Shown: positions 11,499 to 22,240 of the stretch, one piece after another
How positions within the stretch are numbered: the stretch's first letter is position 1
How the letters are laid out: the number at the start of each line of letters is the position of its first letter
Source of the DNA: Acanthamoeba castellanii str. Neff
Lineage: Eukaryota; Discosea; Longamoebia; Acanthamoebidae
Direction of reading: 5' to 3'
Assembly: GCF_000313135.1 (NCBI RefSeq)
Contig: NW_004457554.1
Coordinates: forward strand, 212,861-264,005
Length of the DNA stretch: 51,145 nucleotides
Made by a program: the position numbers and the translations under genes
Notes under the pieces: generated by a model
Databases searched by the model: none
What the model was told of the DNA's origin: nothing
The model's input: only the letters and a program-made list of their open reading frames with translations

Positions 11499-11530
11499 GG
11501 CACCGATGGGAATCGAACCCATGACCTCGA
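11499..11530 (-). tRNA. Orphan tRNA-Thr-like 3' half (pseudo-tRNA)
   Basis: Read on the minus strand this is a variable-loop/T-arm/acceptor remnant, GAGGTC then a perfect B box GGTTCGATTCC (11509-11519) and acceptor strand GGTGCC. It closely matches the 3' half of the intact tRNA-Thr genes, but no D arm, anticodon arm or pairing 5' acceptor GGCACC is found upstream. Probably a truncated tRNA gene or tRNA-derived insertion. It could still bind TFIIIC through the B box. Confidence 0.7.
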
Positions 11531-11611
11531 GGAGGAACAACACAAAGATGGAACCCGGCTGTGTGGGAGTATGCTCTGTTGCAACCACCAGTCTTGTTCC
11601 CACATCCCTTC

Positions 11612-11895
11612 TTCCTTCTTAATCCTGCCACCCTGTTTGACATTCTGGGCTATGATATCAAATGTGCCCTGTTCCCCTGGCCTGGTAAAGCCACCTTTAC
11701 ACCAACAATTGTGAAGAGGGTCCACACCAGGCACTCTCACATTTATTGAACCATGCTCTCATTGTGGTGTGTGTGTGTGTGTGTGTGTTGCTGCATGCAG
11801 GTCTCAGCAAGCAGAGCTACTACCTCACTCTTGGCCAGCAGATCCACAAGAGCATAGAGCAGTAAACAATGAGACCTACTGGAGTTTCACATCTG
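11612..11895 (+). pseudogene. Frameshifted relic of the RFX-type protein family
   Basis: Two exons of the RFX-family C-terminal region lie here on the plus strand, opposite to gene B. The first (about 11628-11717) gives LFDILGYDIKCALFP, matching LFDIPDYDVACALFP of B, then loses one base relative to B and shifts frame. The second starts after a TG-rich intron ending GCATGCAG at 11800 and gives LSKQSYYLTLGQQI, matching LSKQSYYLTVGKQI of B. One further base is missing near 11861, producing an in-frame TAA. The exon-intron order is kept, so it arose by DNA duplication, not retroposition. Other exons of the family are absent nearby. It is not expected to make protein. Confidence 0.8.
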
Positions 11896-12036
11896 TGCTT
11901 GTGTGTGCTGACCACTTCACACAAGCAAACAGCACCACTGCAACACAAAGTCATGGATATCCTCCCCAAACCCCTCACTTATCGTGCTGTTTGCCCGCCA
12001 TTTGCTCAAGCAAGGTGAGGACAAAAATATTAGAAT

Positions 12037-12108
12037 GGCGCCAATGGGAATCGAACCCATGATCTCTCCCTTACTAGGGGAGCGCGGTGCCGACTGCGCC
12101 ATGGCGCC
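12037..12108 (-). tRNA. tRNA-Thr (AGU anticodon), copy 2
   Basis: Reverse complement is base-for-base identical to the copy at 777-848, with intact A and B boxes and AGT anticodon. A T-run terminator lies just below it (the A5 run at about 12022-12026 on the plus strand). Confidence 0.96.
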
Positions 12109-12242
12109 ATCTCTGAGCCCGTGGTGACCAAGAAGTCGAAGTCACAAAAATGTAAGAGTGAAGGTAAAGCCTCTTGGCGAGTTTGAGGAAGCAGTCTTGC
12201 GCTATGTTTAGTTTCTCTTGTAGTGCACTTTCTAATACATGC

Positions 12243-15143
12243 TCACACCCAATCTGGGGCTGGTGGCTCTGTGTCAACTTCTGTCAGTGTGGCTGTTACA
12301 TGTGGTGCAATGTTGGGCACATGCTGCTGGATATACTGGCACATGTGGTGCATCCAGTAGAATGACTTGGCATGCGTCAGCTGCGTGGTATACCACTGTG
12401 CAAGCAGCTGCCTCTCATTTGCCTTGACAAGGATGTCAACCTGCTCACATACCACATAGGTCAAGAATTGGTCACTGTTGTGTGCCAAGAGATGATCATT
12501 GGCAGAACACGTACAGAAAGGCGCATGAGGAGGTAGTCGTTGGTTGTGAGTTCATGGGTGGTCATCACCATGATTGGCAAAGGTACCTCCAGCAGCAGCT
12601 GCACGAATTTTCTGCTTGTTGGAGGTGGTCAGGCATGGAATGAGACCGGCAGTTGGCCAGAATTAGAAGAGTTGAGTTCACGTCTGTGGGCACGTACTTG
12701 GCTGCATAGACGTGCTGCCCGCTCTGCAGAGCCCAGTAGATGAACATGCGCAAGGCGCACACCTCGCAGAGCATCATAGTGTACATCTGCGCGCGCAGTA
12801 TTTCCACAACAACGTGATTATGTCATTTCCGAAGACATGGTCATGAGATGACATGAGGAGCTATGGGACAGAGACGTACAAGGGTGCATGATCGATCTCC
12901 TCGGATTTCGGCAACGAGCTTCTCCTCGAGCTCATTGACTGTGCCCAGATTCTCCTTGAGGATCTCCTTGCGTTCCACCCACCCGGGATGATTCCACCCA
13001 TCTGCGCAAAGATTGACCATATGAAACAATATTATGTACATGAAACAATATGAAGAAATGATTAAAATGTTAGAAGTAATGAATAAAACTGCAGGTAAGA
13101 GGAAGAAGGGCGTGTAAGGTACTTTCTTGGTAGAAGGCGCAGATGGGATGGACATCGCAATACATCTGCCCGACCAGCTGGCGGATCTCGATGCTAGTCG
13201 CAGTGTCGGGCCGGGCGTGGGTGAGGCCCCGCACAGGCTTCCACTTCCGGCGATAGGGCTCTCGCAGCTTCGATGCCGCGATGATCTCCGACGGGTCTTC
13301 TTCGCGAGGTTGGAGCTGATGCTGATAATGGCGCAGCAGCAGTGATGTGAGCGCCCACTCACCGCCAACGCTGACTGTAGCGGAGAGGATTGAGAGAGAC
13401 GTCGTACTAGGTGAAGCTCCGATAAGTTTCGTCGTTTTGTGCGTCCACGCTCTCGCAGATCTGCTTACCGACCGTGAGGTAGTAGCTCTGCTTGCTCAGA
13501 CCTGCAGGCGCACACACGCACATGACGATGGTGGTGATGACAATGATGCTGGTGACGAGAAAGAGTTGGACAACAAGTGCGGTCTCTGGTGAACGTGCAC
13601 GCACCCTCTTCATAATTGTTGGCGTAGAGGCGGCTCCACCAGGCCAGCGGGAACAGCGCACAGGCGACGTCGTAGTCAGGAATGTCAAACAGCTCGCCCA
13701 GGTGCCGGCGCGCCTGTGCCAAATCGCTGTTAGAGGCGCCTTGTGTGTCTGTGTGTGGAAAGAGAGAGAGAGAGAGAGAGTCCTGGTGGTGTTCATGGTG
13801 GTGAACGACCACGGCGTACCAGGTAGAAGTAGTGCTTGGCAAGTTGCCAGTGGCCTGCCAGGAAGCTCGCTGTTGTGTGGTTGGTTTGATCAAAATGTGG
13901 TGGTCAGTCACCAATCTAGTCCAAGAAAGAGAGAGAAAGAGAAGAGGACGCAACTGCTGCTCATGAGTAGGCAGCTGGCGAGGGTGAGCGAGGAGCTCTC
14001 CTCCTCCGATCCCACGCCCGTCCGCAGCGTTTCGATGTCCGTCGTCGCCGGGTTGATCGGGTTGATGCCCCACAGCTCCTTGACGTACAGTTGACTGCAC
14101 AGTCCAATGGAATGTGAGAATGTGTGAGGGTCTGGAATGCTTCGGAATGCGTCAGAGATACATACACGAGATATTCGAGCACGGCTGTCGGCTCGAGGTG
14201 AGCCCCGGTCCTTCCGACCGCCACCACTTCCTCCTGGTAGTGCTCGACGTCCTGTCTCACCTCCGCTTCCTCTTCGTCGTAGCAATGCGCCGCGTCGTCA
14301 CCGTCATCACTCGTCGGGGTGACGGCAGTCGTGCACGAGCCGGTCGTCGCGAGCGGTGGGTGTTGGTTGGTGCTACTCACGCTGGTCACACCGCCGCCTA
14401 GGTCACGCGCTCGCTTCCGTCCTGCGCCGGCGTCTGGTCGCATCGCTTCAGCGTTAACAACCGCACACGCACACGCACCACACACGGAGGTGAAGTACCG
14501 CGGTTCTCTTCGACCCAGGTGATGGTGGGTGCCGGTGCCGAGGCCGGGCGGGGCCACCGAGGCGGGGCCAAGTCCGACCCGGGCCGCGGGCGGAAAGCCA
14601 CGCCCACGTAGCACCGCTTCTGCCCGTCTCGGCCGCGCACCAGCCGCCTCGTGAGCACGCCGGGGAAAGCTTCCTACAAAACGTGTAGAAGCAACCCCCC
14701 CATGGGTGGTGAGAAAGTACCCCGGGCTGGTGGGGGGGGGGCGTGTAGGAGGCCCTACTATGCGACTTGTAGACAGACTGTACCTTGAAGAGCTTGGCGA
14801 AGACGGCGAGGGTGGTGTGCTCGTAGTGCATGCGCTCGCAGTGGGCCACGTAGGGGTCGTAGGCCTCCTCGCGCGACAGGATCGAGCCAAACCTCTCCTC
14901 GAAGTTGTTGGTGAGCCTAGTAGTGGTCGAGAGCCCGCAAGCCCCACACGATTAATTATCACACGTTGTACTTCCATCTTGCAAGATTCTTCCGAAAAGA
15001 TGAAAGATGTAAATTGAAATTTGGAGTGTGGAGTGGATCGAGTGGGTCACACGATACCAAGCGAAGATGAGGTCGCTGGTATCGCCCCTGGGGACCATGC
15101 GCTGGCCAACTGTGGGTTGCTCATCGCCCTCTGGACGTTCCAT
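12243..15143 (-). CDS. RFX-type winged-helix protein, paralog B
   Basis: The start ATG is at 15143 and the stop TGA at 12243. Exons 1-3 (about 15070-15143, 14784-14916, 14510-14673) join to give AWLTNNFEERFG, YDPYVAHCERMHYEHT, VFAKLFKEAFPGVLTRRL, VRGRDGQKRCYVG. This is closer to the RFX consensus than paralog A because TRRL, the basic residues after it and the aromatic Y are kept. Downstream exons match A closely: KELWGINPINPATT, ASFLAGHWQLAKHYFYL, RRHLGELFDIPDYDVAC, KQSYYLTVGKQICES, WKPVRGLTHARPDT, MVMTTHELTTNDYLLM, SFYWMHHMCQYI. An acidic/His stretch (about 14230-14330) follows the winged helix. A DNA-binding transcription-factor role is inferred. The long conserved C-terminal region is not one I recognise. 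Confidence 0.65.
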
Positions 15144-15323
15144 GCGGAGGAGGCCTACTAGTGCCACGGTCCTTTGATCTCGCGTTCCGCCTGTGTTGCT
15201 AGTTCTCTGGTGCTCTTCTCCAAGCGGCCTACCTTATGCGTTTTCCTCGGCGCCAATGCGCACACGCCATTGGTTACAGACGAAAGTTAAAAAAATAAAT
15301 TCATGAATGTTGCCAACCACTAT
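15144..15323. other. Short spacer, RFX-type B 5' side / Ser-Pro protein 3' side
   Basis: About 180 bases. An AATAAA-like AAAAAATAAAT near 15290 probably serves the minus-strand Ser-Pro protein only if its transcript extends below the stop at 15324. No gene seen. Confidence 0.4.
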
Positions 15324-17357
15324 TTATGGTATAGCTTCGTAGCCTCGACGCCTTTGGTGTCGCAGGAATAGCACCACGCCGCCCACCAGCCCGGCGACCG
15401 CCACCACGGCCGCCGCGCCGCCCACCGCCACGTAGATCATCATCGACCCGCTGCCGCCGCCGCCATCGTCGCCAGCCTTGGCCGACCCCGGCGATGCTGA
15501 CGCTGACACCGACGCCACAGCCGACGATTGAAGGCTGGGCGACGGCGACGGCGACGCGCTCGCGGTGCTGCCGACGGGCGAGGACGGAGACGGGCTGGTG
15601 GTGCCGGCGAGGGCTGTGGAGGATGGCGAGGGCGAGGTGGTCGAGCTCCACGCCGAGGGCGACGACGATGCTGAGGGCGAGGGCGAGGGGCTAAAGGCGA
15701 AGGCTGCGGAGGGCGACGGTGATGCAGTGAAGAAGGGATCGAAAGAGGGCGACGGCGACGGCGACGGCGAGTAGCTGGTGTCTGGCCAGAGCGAAGAAGA
15801 TGCCGACGGCGAGGGCGACGGTGATGCAGTGAAGAAGGGATCGAAAGAGGGCGACGGCGACGGCGACGGCGAGTAGCTGGTGTCTGGCCATAGTGAAGAA
15901 GATGCTGATGGCGAGGGCGACGGTGACGAGGAGAAGAAGGGATCGAAAGAGGGCGACGGAGAGGGCGAAGGTGAGGGCGAGTAGCTGGTGTCTGGCCACA
16001 GTGAAGAAGACGGCGAGGGCGAGGGCGATGGTGACGAGGAGAAGTAGGGATCAAAAGAGGGCGAAGGCGAGGGCGAGTAGCTGGTGTCCGGCCATAGTGA
16101 AGGATACGCCGACGGCGAGGGCGACGGCGAGGAGGTGCCGAAAGGATCGAAAGAGGGCGACGACGAGGGCGAGAGCGAGGGCGACGGAGATTCCGACGGT
16201 GATGGCGATGAGGTTTCCGCGGGCGCCGGAGATGCCGATGCCGACGGCGAGGAAGAGGGAGAGGGAGACGGCGAGCCGTTAGTAGAGGAAGTTGGACTGG
16301 GGCTGGGGCTCGGACTGGGACTGACGTAGGCCGCCGCCGATGGTGAGGCTGAGGGCGACGCCGCAGAAGCGGGCGAGGATGACGACGAAGGCGAAGGTTC
16401 GGGCGTGGGACCGACCACCGTCGGCGAGGGCGAAGGCGAAAAGGTGGAGTCCAAGGGCGACGGCGAAGAAGAAGGCGATGGCGACGGCGACTCTTCGCCC
16501 AGGGGTTCTTCCCTGGTGACGCGCACGAACGACTCCTGCTTCCCAACGGCCGCGCTCTCGCCGCCCAGGACCGCCACCCGCAGGACCCGGCGCCACTCGT
16601 CGTCGCTCTCCGTGGCCACGATCGGCGGCGGCGGGACGTAGACGAGGCGGCCCTCACCGTAGGGCAGCTCTAGCACCGGCCCTGTTGAGGATGTTGTTGT
16701 TGTTGATGATGATGGTGACGACCACTCGGATGATGGCGAGCGAGGGATGGTCAGGAGGCCGAAGAGGCGGGTCCACACGCGCTGGTCGCTGCCCACCTGG
16801 ACGTAGCGGCCGCCGGCGGTCACCCACTCGGCGAGTTCCGGTCCCATGGCCTCCTCGAGTCGCCGCACCGCCGCGTCGTCGCTGTCGTCCTCGCCTTCCC
16901 CTGCGTAATCCAGACCCAGACCCGCCACCACCAAAACCTGGCACACGACACGAGACGCACAACACGTACGTGTGACACGCGGCACGACACACACACGACA
17001 CACGTGTGAGTGCACTTACCAGCGGAGCTCCGGCCGATTGGTATGAGAAGAAGAGGCCAGGTTGCGGAACTCCTTATCAGAATGCTTGAAGCAACGAGCT
17101 CGAGCGAAGAAATAATTGTAATAAAGAAAAAAACAGGATAAAGAGAAAGGTACGCGGGTGGTGGCGGAGAGGACGGGGCTGGTGGGGAGGTGAAGGGCGT
17201 TGGCAATGCGAAGGGCAGCGGCGGGGTCGACCAAGCGCGGGTCGGCCAACACCTGGCCGAGCACGGCCGCCCGCGCTTGGTGTTGGCCAACGGCGGCCAC
17301 TGCGAGCAGGACCAGGAGTGTGATGAAGAGGTCTTTGTGCAGTGTCGGTTGGCGCAT
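15324..17357 (-). CDS. Ser/Pro-repeat type I membrane protein with YxxI tail
   Basis: The start ATG at 17357 opens a signal peptide (MRQPTLHKDLFITLLVLLAVA). A small globular ectodomain follows (about 16540-16950: VLVVAGLGLDYAGEG, LAEWVTAGGRYVQVG), then about 350 residues of SPSPSP stalk. In the stalk four tandem units of 32-36 residues carry SLWPDTSYSPSPSPS and SFDPFF. The C-terminus has one transmembrane helix, a basic stop-transfer (LRHQRRR) and the tail GYEAIP, where YEAI fits the YxxPhi adaptor-sorting motif. It is therefore predicted to be a cell-surface or endolysosomal protein with a long, probably heavily glycosylated stalk. Splicing of the short second exon (about 17028-17105) is unsure: its donor is strong, but the frame into the next exon only fits if the acceptor lies inside the apparent ORF (near 16900). 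Confidence 0.72.
15771..16135. repeat. Coding tandem repeat, about 96-108 bp units
   Basis: Four copies, marked by GTAGCTGGTGTCTGGCCA-like sequence (coding WPDTSY on the minus strand) at 15771, 15873, 15981 and 16077. Spacing is 102, 108 and 96 bases, always a multiple of three, so copy changes keep the frame. Confidence 0.85.
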
Positions 17358-18213
17358 TGCGTGGTACTTGATGGAGAGTGGAGGCAGAATGAGAGTGTAG
17401 GAGCTGACGGTTGAGGTACTTGGCTATTGGGCCATCGGCGCGGAATGAGATCCCCTATCTGCGTTGAGAAAAAGGACAAGAAACAGAAAAGAGAAAATAT
17501 TCGTACAGCAAAGTGGGCAACGATGACGACGACAACAAAAAGAAGAGACAGCCTGGCAGCGAGGGAGAATTTAGGTGGCGGGCCTGACCAAGGGCATCAA
17601 GACGATCCTGGTGAGGTTGGAGCCTTGACGTCCCAGCGACAACCACAAAAAAAAATGGGGATGGCGCCAATGGGAATCGAACCCATGATCTCTCCCTTAC
17701 TAGGGGAGCGCGGTGCCGACTGCGCCATGGCGCCCTCTCCGTGCCGGGCCAATTTTCCCTCATCCAGAGAGGGCTTCTTTCTCCCGTGCAAGTCTTCTCG
17801 TGGTCGACTCTCATTGCTAAGTTGAGTGAGTCCTCATCACCACAAGCAGCAGACTTGGTTCTTTCCGCTACAGACCAAAGCTGCGAATCGGTGGTGTTGC
17901 CTTGGGCCTGTTGGGAACACATGCCTTGAGGATGACAGCCCAGCATTTCCGAACGAAATCGCCTGTCTTGACGAAATTCCAACGGCAGACTTGTCTTCTT
18001 TCCTGCCACCCGGAGGCCACAATGACGGCACTTGCCCCTTCTTGTGGCGGTGCTCCATTGATCATCTGTTTATTCCACCTGCTCAGTCACGCCAGCACTC
18101 GAGACCACGCTTTGCTTTTCATCTTTTATCATCGCCTGACATAAATTCGCGAGCTACTCGAATTTAATCGACTGCACTCTGCCTCGAGTAAACCAACGAC
18201 ACATAACACAAAG
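17358..18213. other. Spacer with tRNA-Thr copy 3
   Basis: Divergent region between the Ser-Pro protein and the trehalose gene. Besides the tRNA at 17663-17734, about 480 bases (17735-18213) hold only short open frames with no recognisable product. It must include the promoter of the trehalose gene. Confidence 0.5.
17663..17734 (-). tRNA. tRNA-Thr (AGU anticodon), copy 3
   Basis: Identical on the minus strand to the copy at 777-848. A run of nine T residues (A run at about 17647-17655 on plus) terminates it. Confidence 0.96.
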
Positions 18214-21200
18214 ATGAGCGACAGCGACAGCGCCAACACCAACACGACGAGCGGCAGCAGCACTACGCTGCCTCAGCCTCCCACGATGGGCCACACGCTC
18301 TCGTGCTCCTCGTCTTCCATCCCCGTGTCGTCGATTGAGCTTTCGGGCTCGCGTGGCTTCATCCCCCTGCGCCGCCGCAGCAGCGTGAGCCGTCCCCGCG
18401 ACGTCATCATCGTCGTCAAGAAGCTCCCCGTCCGCATTCAGCTGGAAAGCGATGGTGGTTCGTTCTTCCTCTTCTCTTCCTCTTCCTCTTCCTCTAGACT
18501 GACAACAAGAGGTTTGTGCTGTGTAGAGCTGCAGGTGATCGAACAGCGTGAGAGCGACTTCTTCTCCACCATCAAGTCCATGGAGAGCGCAGGTAACCTT
18601 GAACAAGAACACACCACGCACGCCACCACATGTTCTCACACTTTCTGTGTTGTGCGGTGATGATGATGATGGTGACGACGGCGATCATCAGGCTCGTGCC
18701 GCGTGACGTGGGTGGGCAGCGTGCAGACGGAGCAGATTCCCGAGGACAGGCAGGAGGAGCTGACGCACATGCTGCGCGGCCGCGGCTACGAGCCGGTGCT
18801 CCTGCCCACGCCCATCCTCAAGAACTACATCGCCTTCTGCAAGTGCATCCTCTGGCCGCTGTTCAACTCGCAGCTGGTCACCCGCAAGTACACCAGTACC
18901 GTTTTCTTCTCCCACTCTCTTCCTTTTTCGCCCTTGGCACCGCGCTTAGCAGTCGCGCGTGTGTGCGGTGCGTGTGGTCGCGTGTGTCGTGCGCAGAGGA
19001 GCAATGGACGGCATACAAGAAGGCCAACGCGGCGATCGCCAACGCCGTGCGCGCCATGGTGGGACCCAGTCCCGACAACGACCTCATCTGGATCCACAAC
19101 TACCACCTCCTCCAGGTCCCCTTCGAGCTCCGCAAGCTGGGCATCACCAGCCGCATCGGTACCCCCTCTTTGTTTTTTTATTTTATTTTAATTATTTATA
19201 ATGGCTGTGTCGACAGGATTCTTCAATCACACGCCGTTCCCGTCGAGCGAGATGTTCCGGGCGCTGCCGATGCGTTCGTCGCTGCTCAAGGGCGTGCTGG
19301 GCGCGGATCTCCTGGGCTTCCAGACCTACGACGACTCGCGCCACTTCCTGAGCACCTGCACTCGCGTGCTCGCCGCCGAGGCCCACCCCAAGCAGGTGCG
19401 CTACTCGGGGAGCACGACCTCGGTCGACATCATGCCCATCGGCATCGACGCCGGCTTGTGGGAGGGCCTGCGCCAGCTCGATCAGGTCAAGAAGCGCACG
19501 GCCGAGATCCGCAGCATGTACGAGGGCAAGAAGATCATCGTCGGCCTCGACGCCCTCGACGAGACCATGGGCATCCACCACAAGCTCGTTGCCGTACGTT
19601 CTCTCTTCGCTCTTTCTTCGCTTTCGCTCTTTTATTTTAGCTCTGGTGAATGCTCAATTGATTGCGTGTGTGCGTGTTGCTATGCGACCAGTTCGGTACA
19701 TTCCTGGAACGCCACCCGGAGTGGCTCGGCAAGGTGGTGCTGTTCCAGATCTGCAGCCCGCCGGACACCCTCACCGAGGAAGGCGACACCCGCCGCATGG
19801 AGCAGCTTCACCTCGACATCAACGAGTGCGCATTCATTCACATCTTTCTGGTGACACACACACACACACACCAACGCTCCTTGTGTGACCCACAACAGGT
19901 TGGTCGGCAAAATCAACGGCAAGTGGAGCAGCCTCAACTTCTCGCCGATCAGCTACCTCTACACGGAGCTCAGCCTCGAGGAGCAGGCCGCCCTCTACGC
20001 CGCGGCCGACATGGCCCTCCTCACTCCGCTCCGCGAGGGCATGAACCTCGTGTACAACGCCCAATCACGTCTTCTGACCAGGCAGCCGGCTATTGCGTCG
20101 ATACTTCTCTCACACATATACAACCGCTCTCTCCCTCAGTTCGCACGAGTTCGTGGTGTGCCAGCAGGACACGTGGGCGCCGCTCGTGGTGAGCGAGTTC
20201 GCTGGAGCTGCGCAGAGGTACTTATTACCGTTACCATTTCCTATCATCGTCATCCTCTTCCATTGGCTTGATCAAGGCAGCGTGCTGATCCGTATGCGCG
20301 TGTTTTTCTTTTGCAGCTTGGTGGGCGCGCTCCTGGTGAACCCCTGGAACACGCGCGCCCTCACCGAGGCCATCATCACCGCCCTCACCATGGACGACGA
20401 AGAGAAGAAGGCCAGGTACAGCAAACGCGTTGCCTTGGCTAGCGACACAACTTCCAGCTCACTCTCCAATCGTGTGTCGTGTGTGTGCCAACCGGCAGGC
20501 ACCAGCTCAACTGCGAGTACGTGATGAAGAACACGGCGTCGTTCTGGGGCTCGACCTTCATCACGGAGCTGTCCTCCATCGAGCTCTTCAACCAAATTCC
20601 GCCGCTCAGGTTCGACGACATCATGTCCGACTTCGCCAAGTCCAAGAAGCGGTACCCCTATCTCAACTCAACGCGCACGCAGCACCGCACCGCACCGCAC
20701 ATTGCTGAAATTCCCTTCCCGGCTGATGCAGGTTGTTCTTGTTGGACTACGACGGCACCCTCACGCCGATCGTGAACAACCCGATGGACGCCATCCCGTC
20801 GCAGCGCCTGACCAGCATCCTCACCTCGCTCACCCGCGACCCCCACAACGCCGTCTACGTGGTGAGCGGCCGCGACCGCCCCTTCCTCAACAGCTTCTTC
20901 GGCGCCCTGCCCATCGGTACGCCTACCCACCCCACACAACCTTCTTTGCATTCCTCATCCAGACAGAATGTAAGGAATGTGTTGGCTGACCTGTCTCGTC
21001 TGTGTTGCTTTGGGCAGGCATGTCGTGCGAGCACGGCGTGTTCTTCCGCCCGTGCGGCGAGGGCCGGGACTGGGAGATGATCGGCGCCGAGGTGGCGGCC
21101 AAGTGGAAGGACCTGGTCCTGCCCGTGCTCCAGGAATTTGCCAGCAGGACGCCCGGCTCCATGATCGAGGTCAAGGAGGTCAACCTCTCCTGGCACTACA

Positions 21201-22039
21201 GGTATACAACGCACCACACACACACACATACACACACACACACACACGACACACACACACACACACACACGACACGCACAGGTTGGAGGTGGACGGAGCT
21301 AAGGTGGTGTGATGTGGCACACAGGAATGCGGATGAGGACTTTGGCCTGTGGCAAGCCAAGGAGCTGGCGGTGCACCTGCAGGACATGGCCCAGAAGTTG
21401 CCCATCGACGTCATCCACGGCAAGAAGGTCATTGAAGTGCGCCCGTCCAACATCAACAAGGGTATACAATGCCTTCCGTAACCTTCTTTCCTTGTTGAGT
21501 GCGCGGCTGACTGACTCAATCAATCATCATTATAATCAGGTGCCACCGTGCGCAAGGCCCTCGCCCTCCACCCCGATTTCGACTTCATCTTGTGCGTGGG
21601 CGACGACCGCACTGATGAAGGTACTCTCTTTCTCTCGCTCGCTCTCTTCACGTGGGCTGATTTCGATTTCACGACTAACAACCCATCTCTCTCTTTCTCT
21701 CTCGCCAGATATGTTCTGTGCCCTCGACACGATGGTGCGGGAGGACGAGGACAAGATGATCTACACGTGCACCGTTGGAAGGTACACTTACGAATGATCA
21801 TCGCCATCTCCCTTCTTCCTTTCACACTAATGCGCCTAAAAACTCATCGTCAATCGCACGCAACGCGCAGGAATTCGACGTCGCAGGCGCGGTACTATCT
21901 CAGGAGCCAGACGGAGGTGATGCGGCTGCTGGGCATGATGAGCGACGTGGCCGACAGCGCCACTGCCGCGCCCGCCTCTGGCCGGACCGCCAAGCCGGTC
22001 TCCCGCTTCGTTTCCTCTCCCGCCGTCTTCCAGCAGTGA
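18214..22039 (+). CDS. Trehalose-6-phosphate synthase/phosphatase fusion
   Basis: About 16 exons from ATG 18214 to TGA 22037-22039. The N-terminal half is a GT20 synthase domain: WVGSV, HNYHLLQVPFELRKLGI, FFNHTPFPSSEMFRALP, DLLGFQTYDDSRHFL, LTPLREGMNLV, VVSEFAGAAQ, LLVNPWNT. The C-terminal half is a HAD-type trehalose phosphatase: DYDGTLTPIV nucleophile loop, VYVVSGRDR, SCEHGVFFR, EVRPSNINKG, CVGDDRTDE. Such fusions make trehalose from UDP-glucose and glucose-6-phosphate in the cytosol, for stress and cyst survival in amoebae (inferred). The usual synthase motif VDRLDxxKG reads LDALDETMG, and HDYHL reads HNYHL, so sugar-phosphate-binding Arg and Lys and the Asp are missing, as partly seen in plant class II TPS. 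The phosphatase motifs look complete. Confidence 0.92.
21214..21273. repeat. Intronic CA dinucleotide repeat
   Basis: Interrupted CA repeat inside a trehalose-gene intron between the SWHYR and NADEDF exons. Confidence 0.8.
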
Positions 22040-22240
22040 GCCGCTTCAGCCACCACGTCTCAACTCCATCACCGCACTGTGGCAGTTGCATTCAACACTG
22101 GGGGTTTTGCACCTAAGAGCCACCAACACACAAGCATCAAAAGCCTTTTTACATTGTTGTGTATACATTTGCAAAACATCAACACCTGTTGGTGCACACT
22201 ACACTAGCTTGGTTGCGTGTAGAGGGAGGAGGGGGGGGCA

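Larger units (their letters stand above)
11433..12242. other. Relic-bearing spacer between PTH2 and RFX-type B
   Basis: No intact protein gene. It holds an orphan tRNA 3' half (11499-11530), a decayed copy of two RFX-family exons on the plus strand (about 11612-11895), a TG repeat (11766-11788) and a complete tRNA-Thr (12037-12108). The spacer looks like a rearrangement site. Confidence 0.65.

Noticed and set aside
15440..16657. A 405-codon Arg/Pro-rich frame inside the Ser-Pro protein
   Set aside because: Shifted reading of the SPSP repeat. The chosen frame has a membrane helix, tail motif and upstream exon with signal peptide.
17735..18200. Minus-strand frames near the trehalose promoter considered as a transposon remnant
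   Set aside because: No transposase or reverse transcriptase motifs, no terminal repeats and no match elsewhere in the window.
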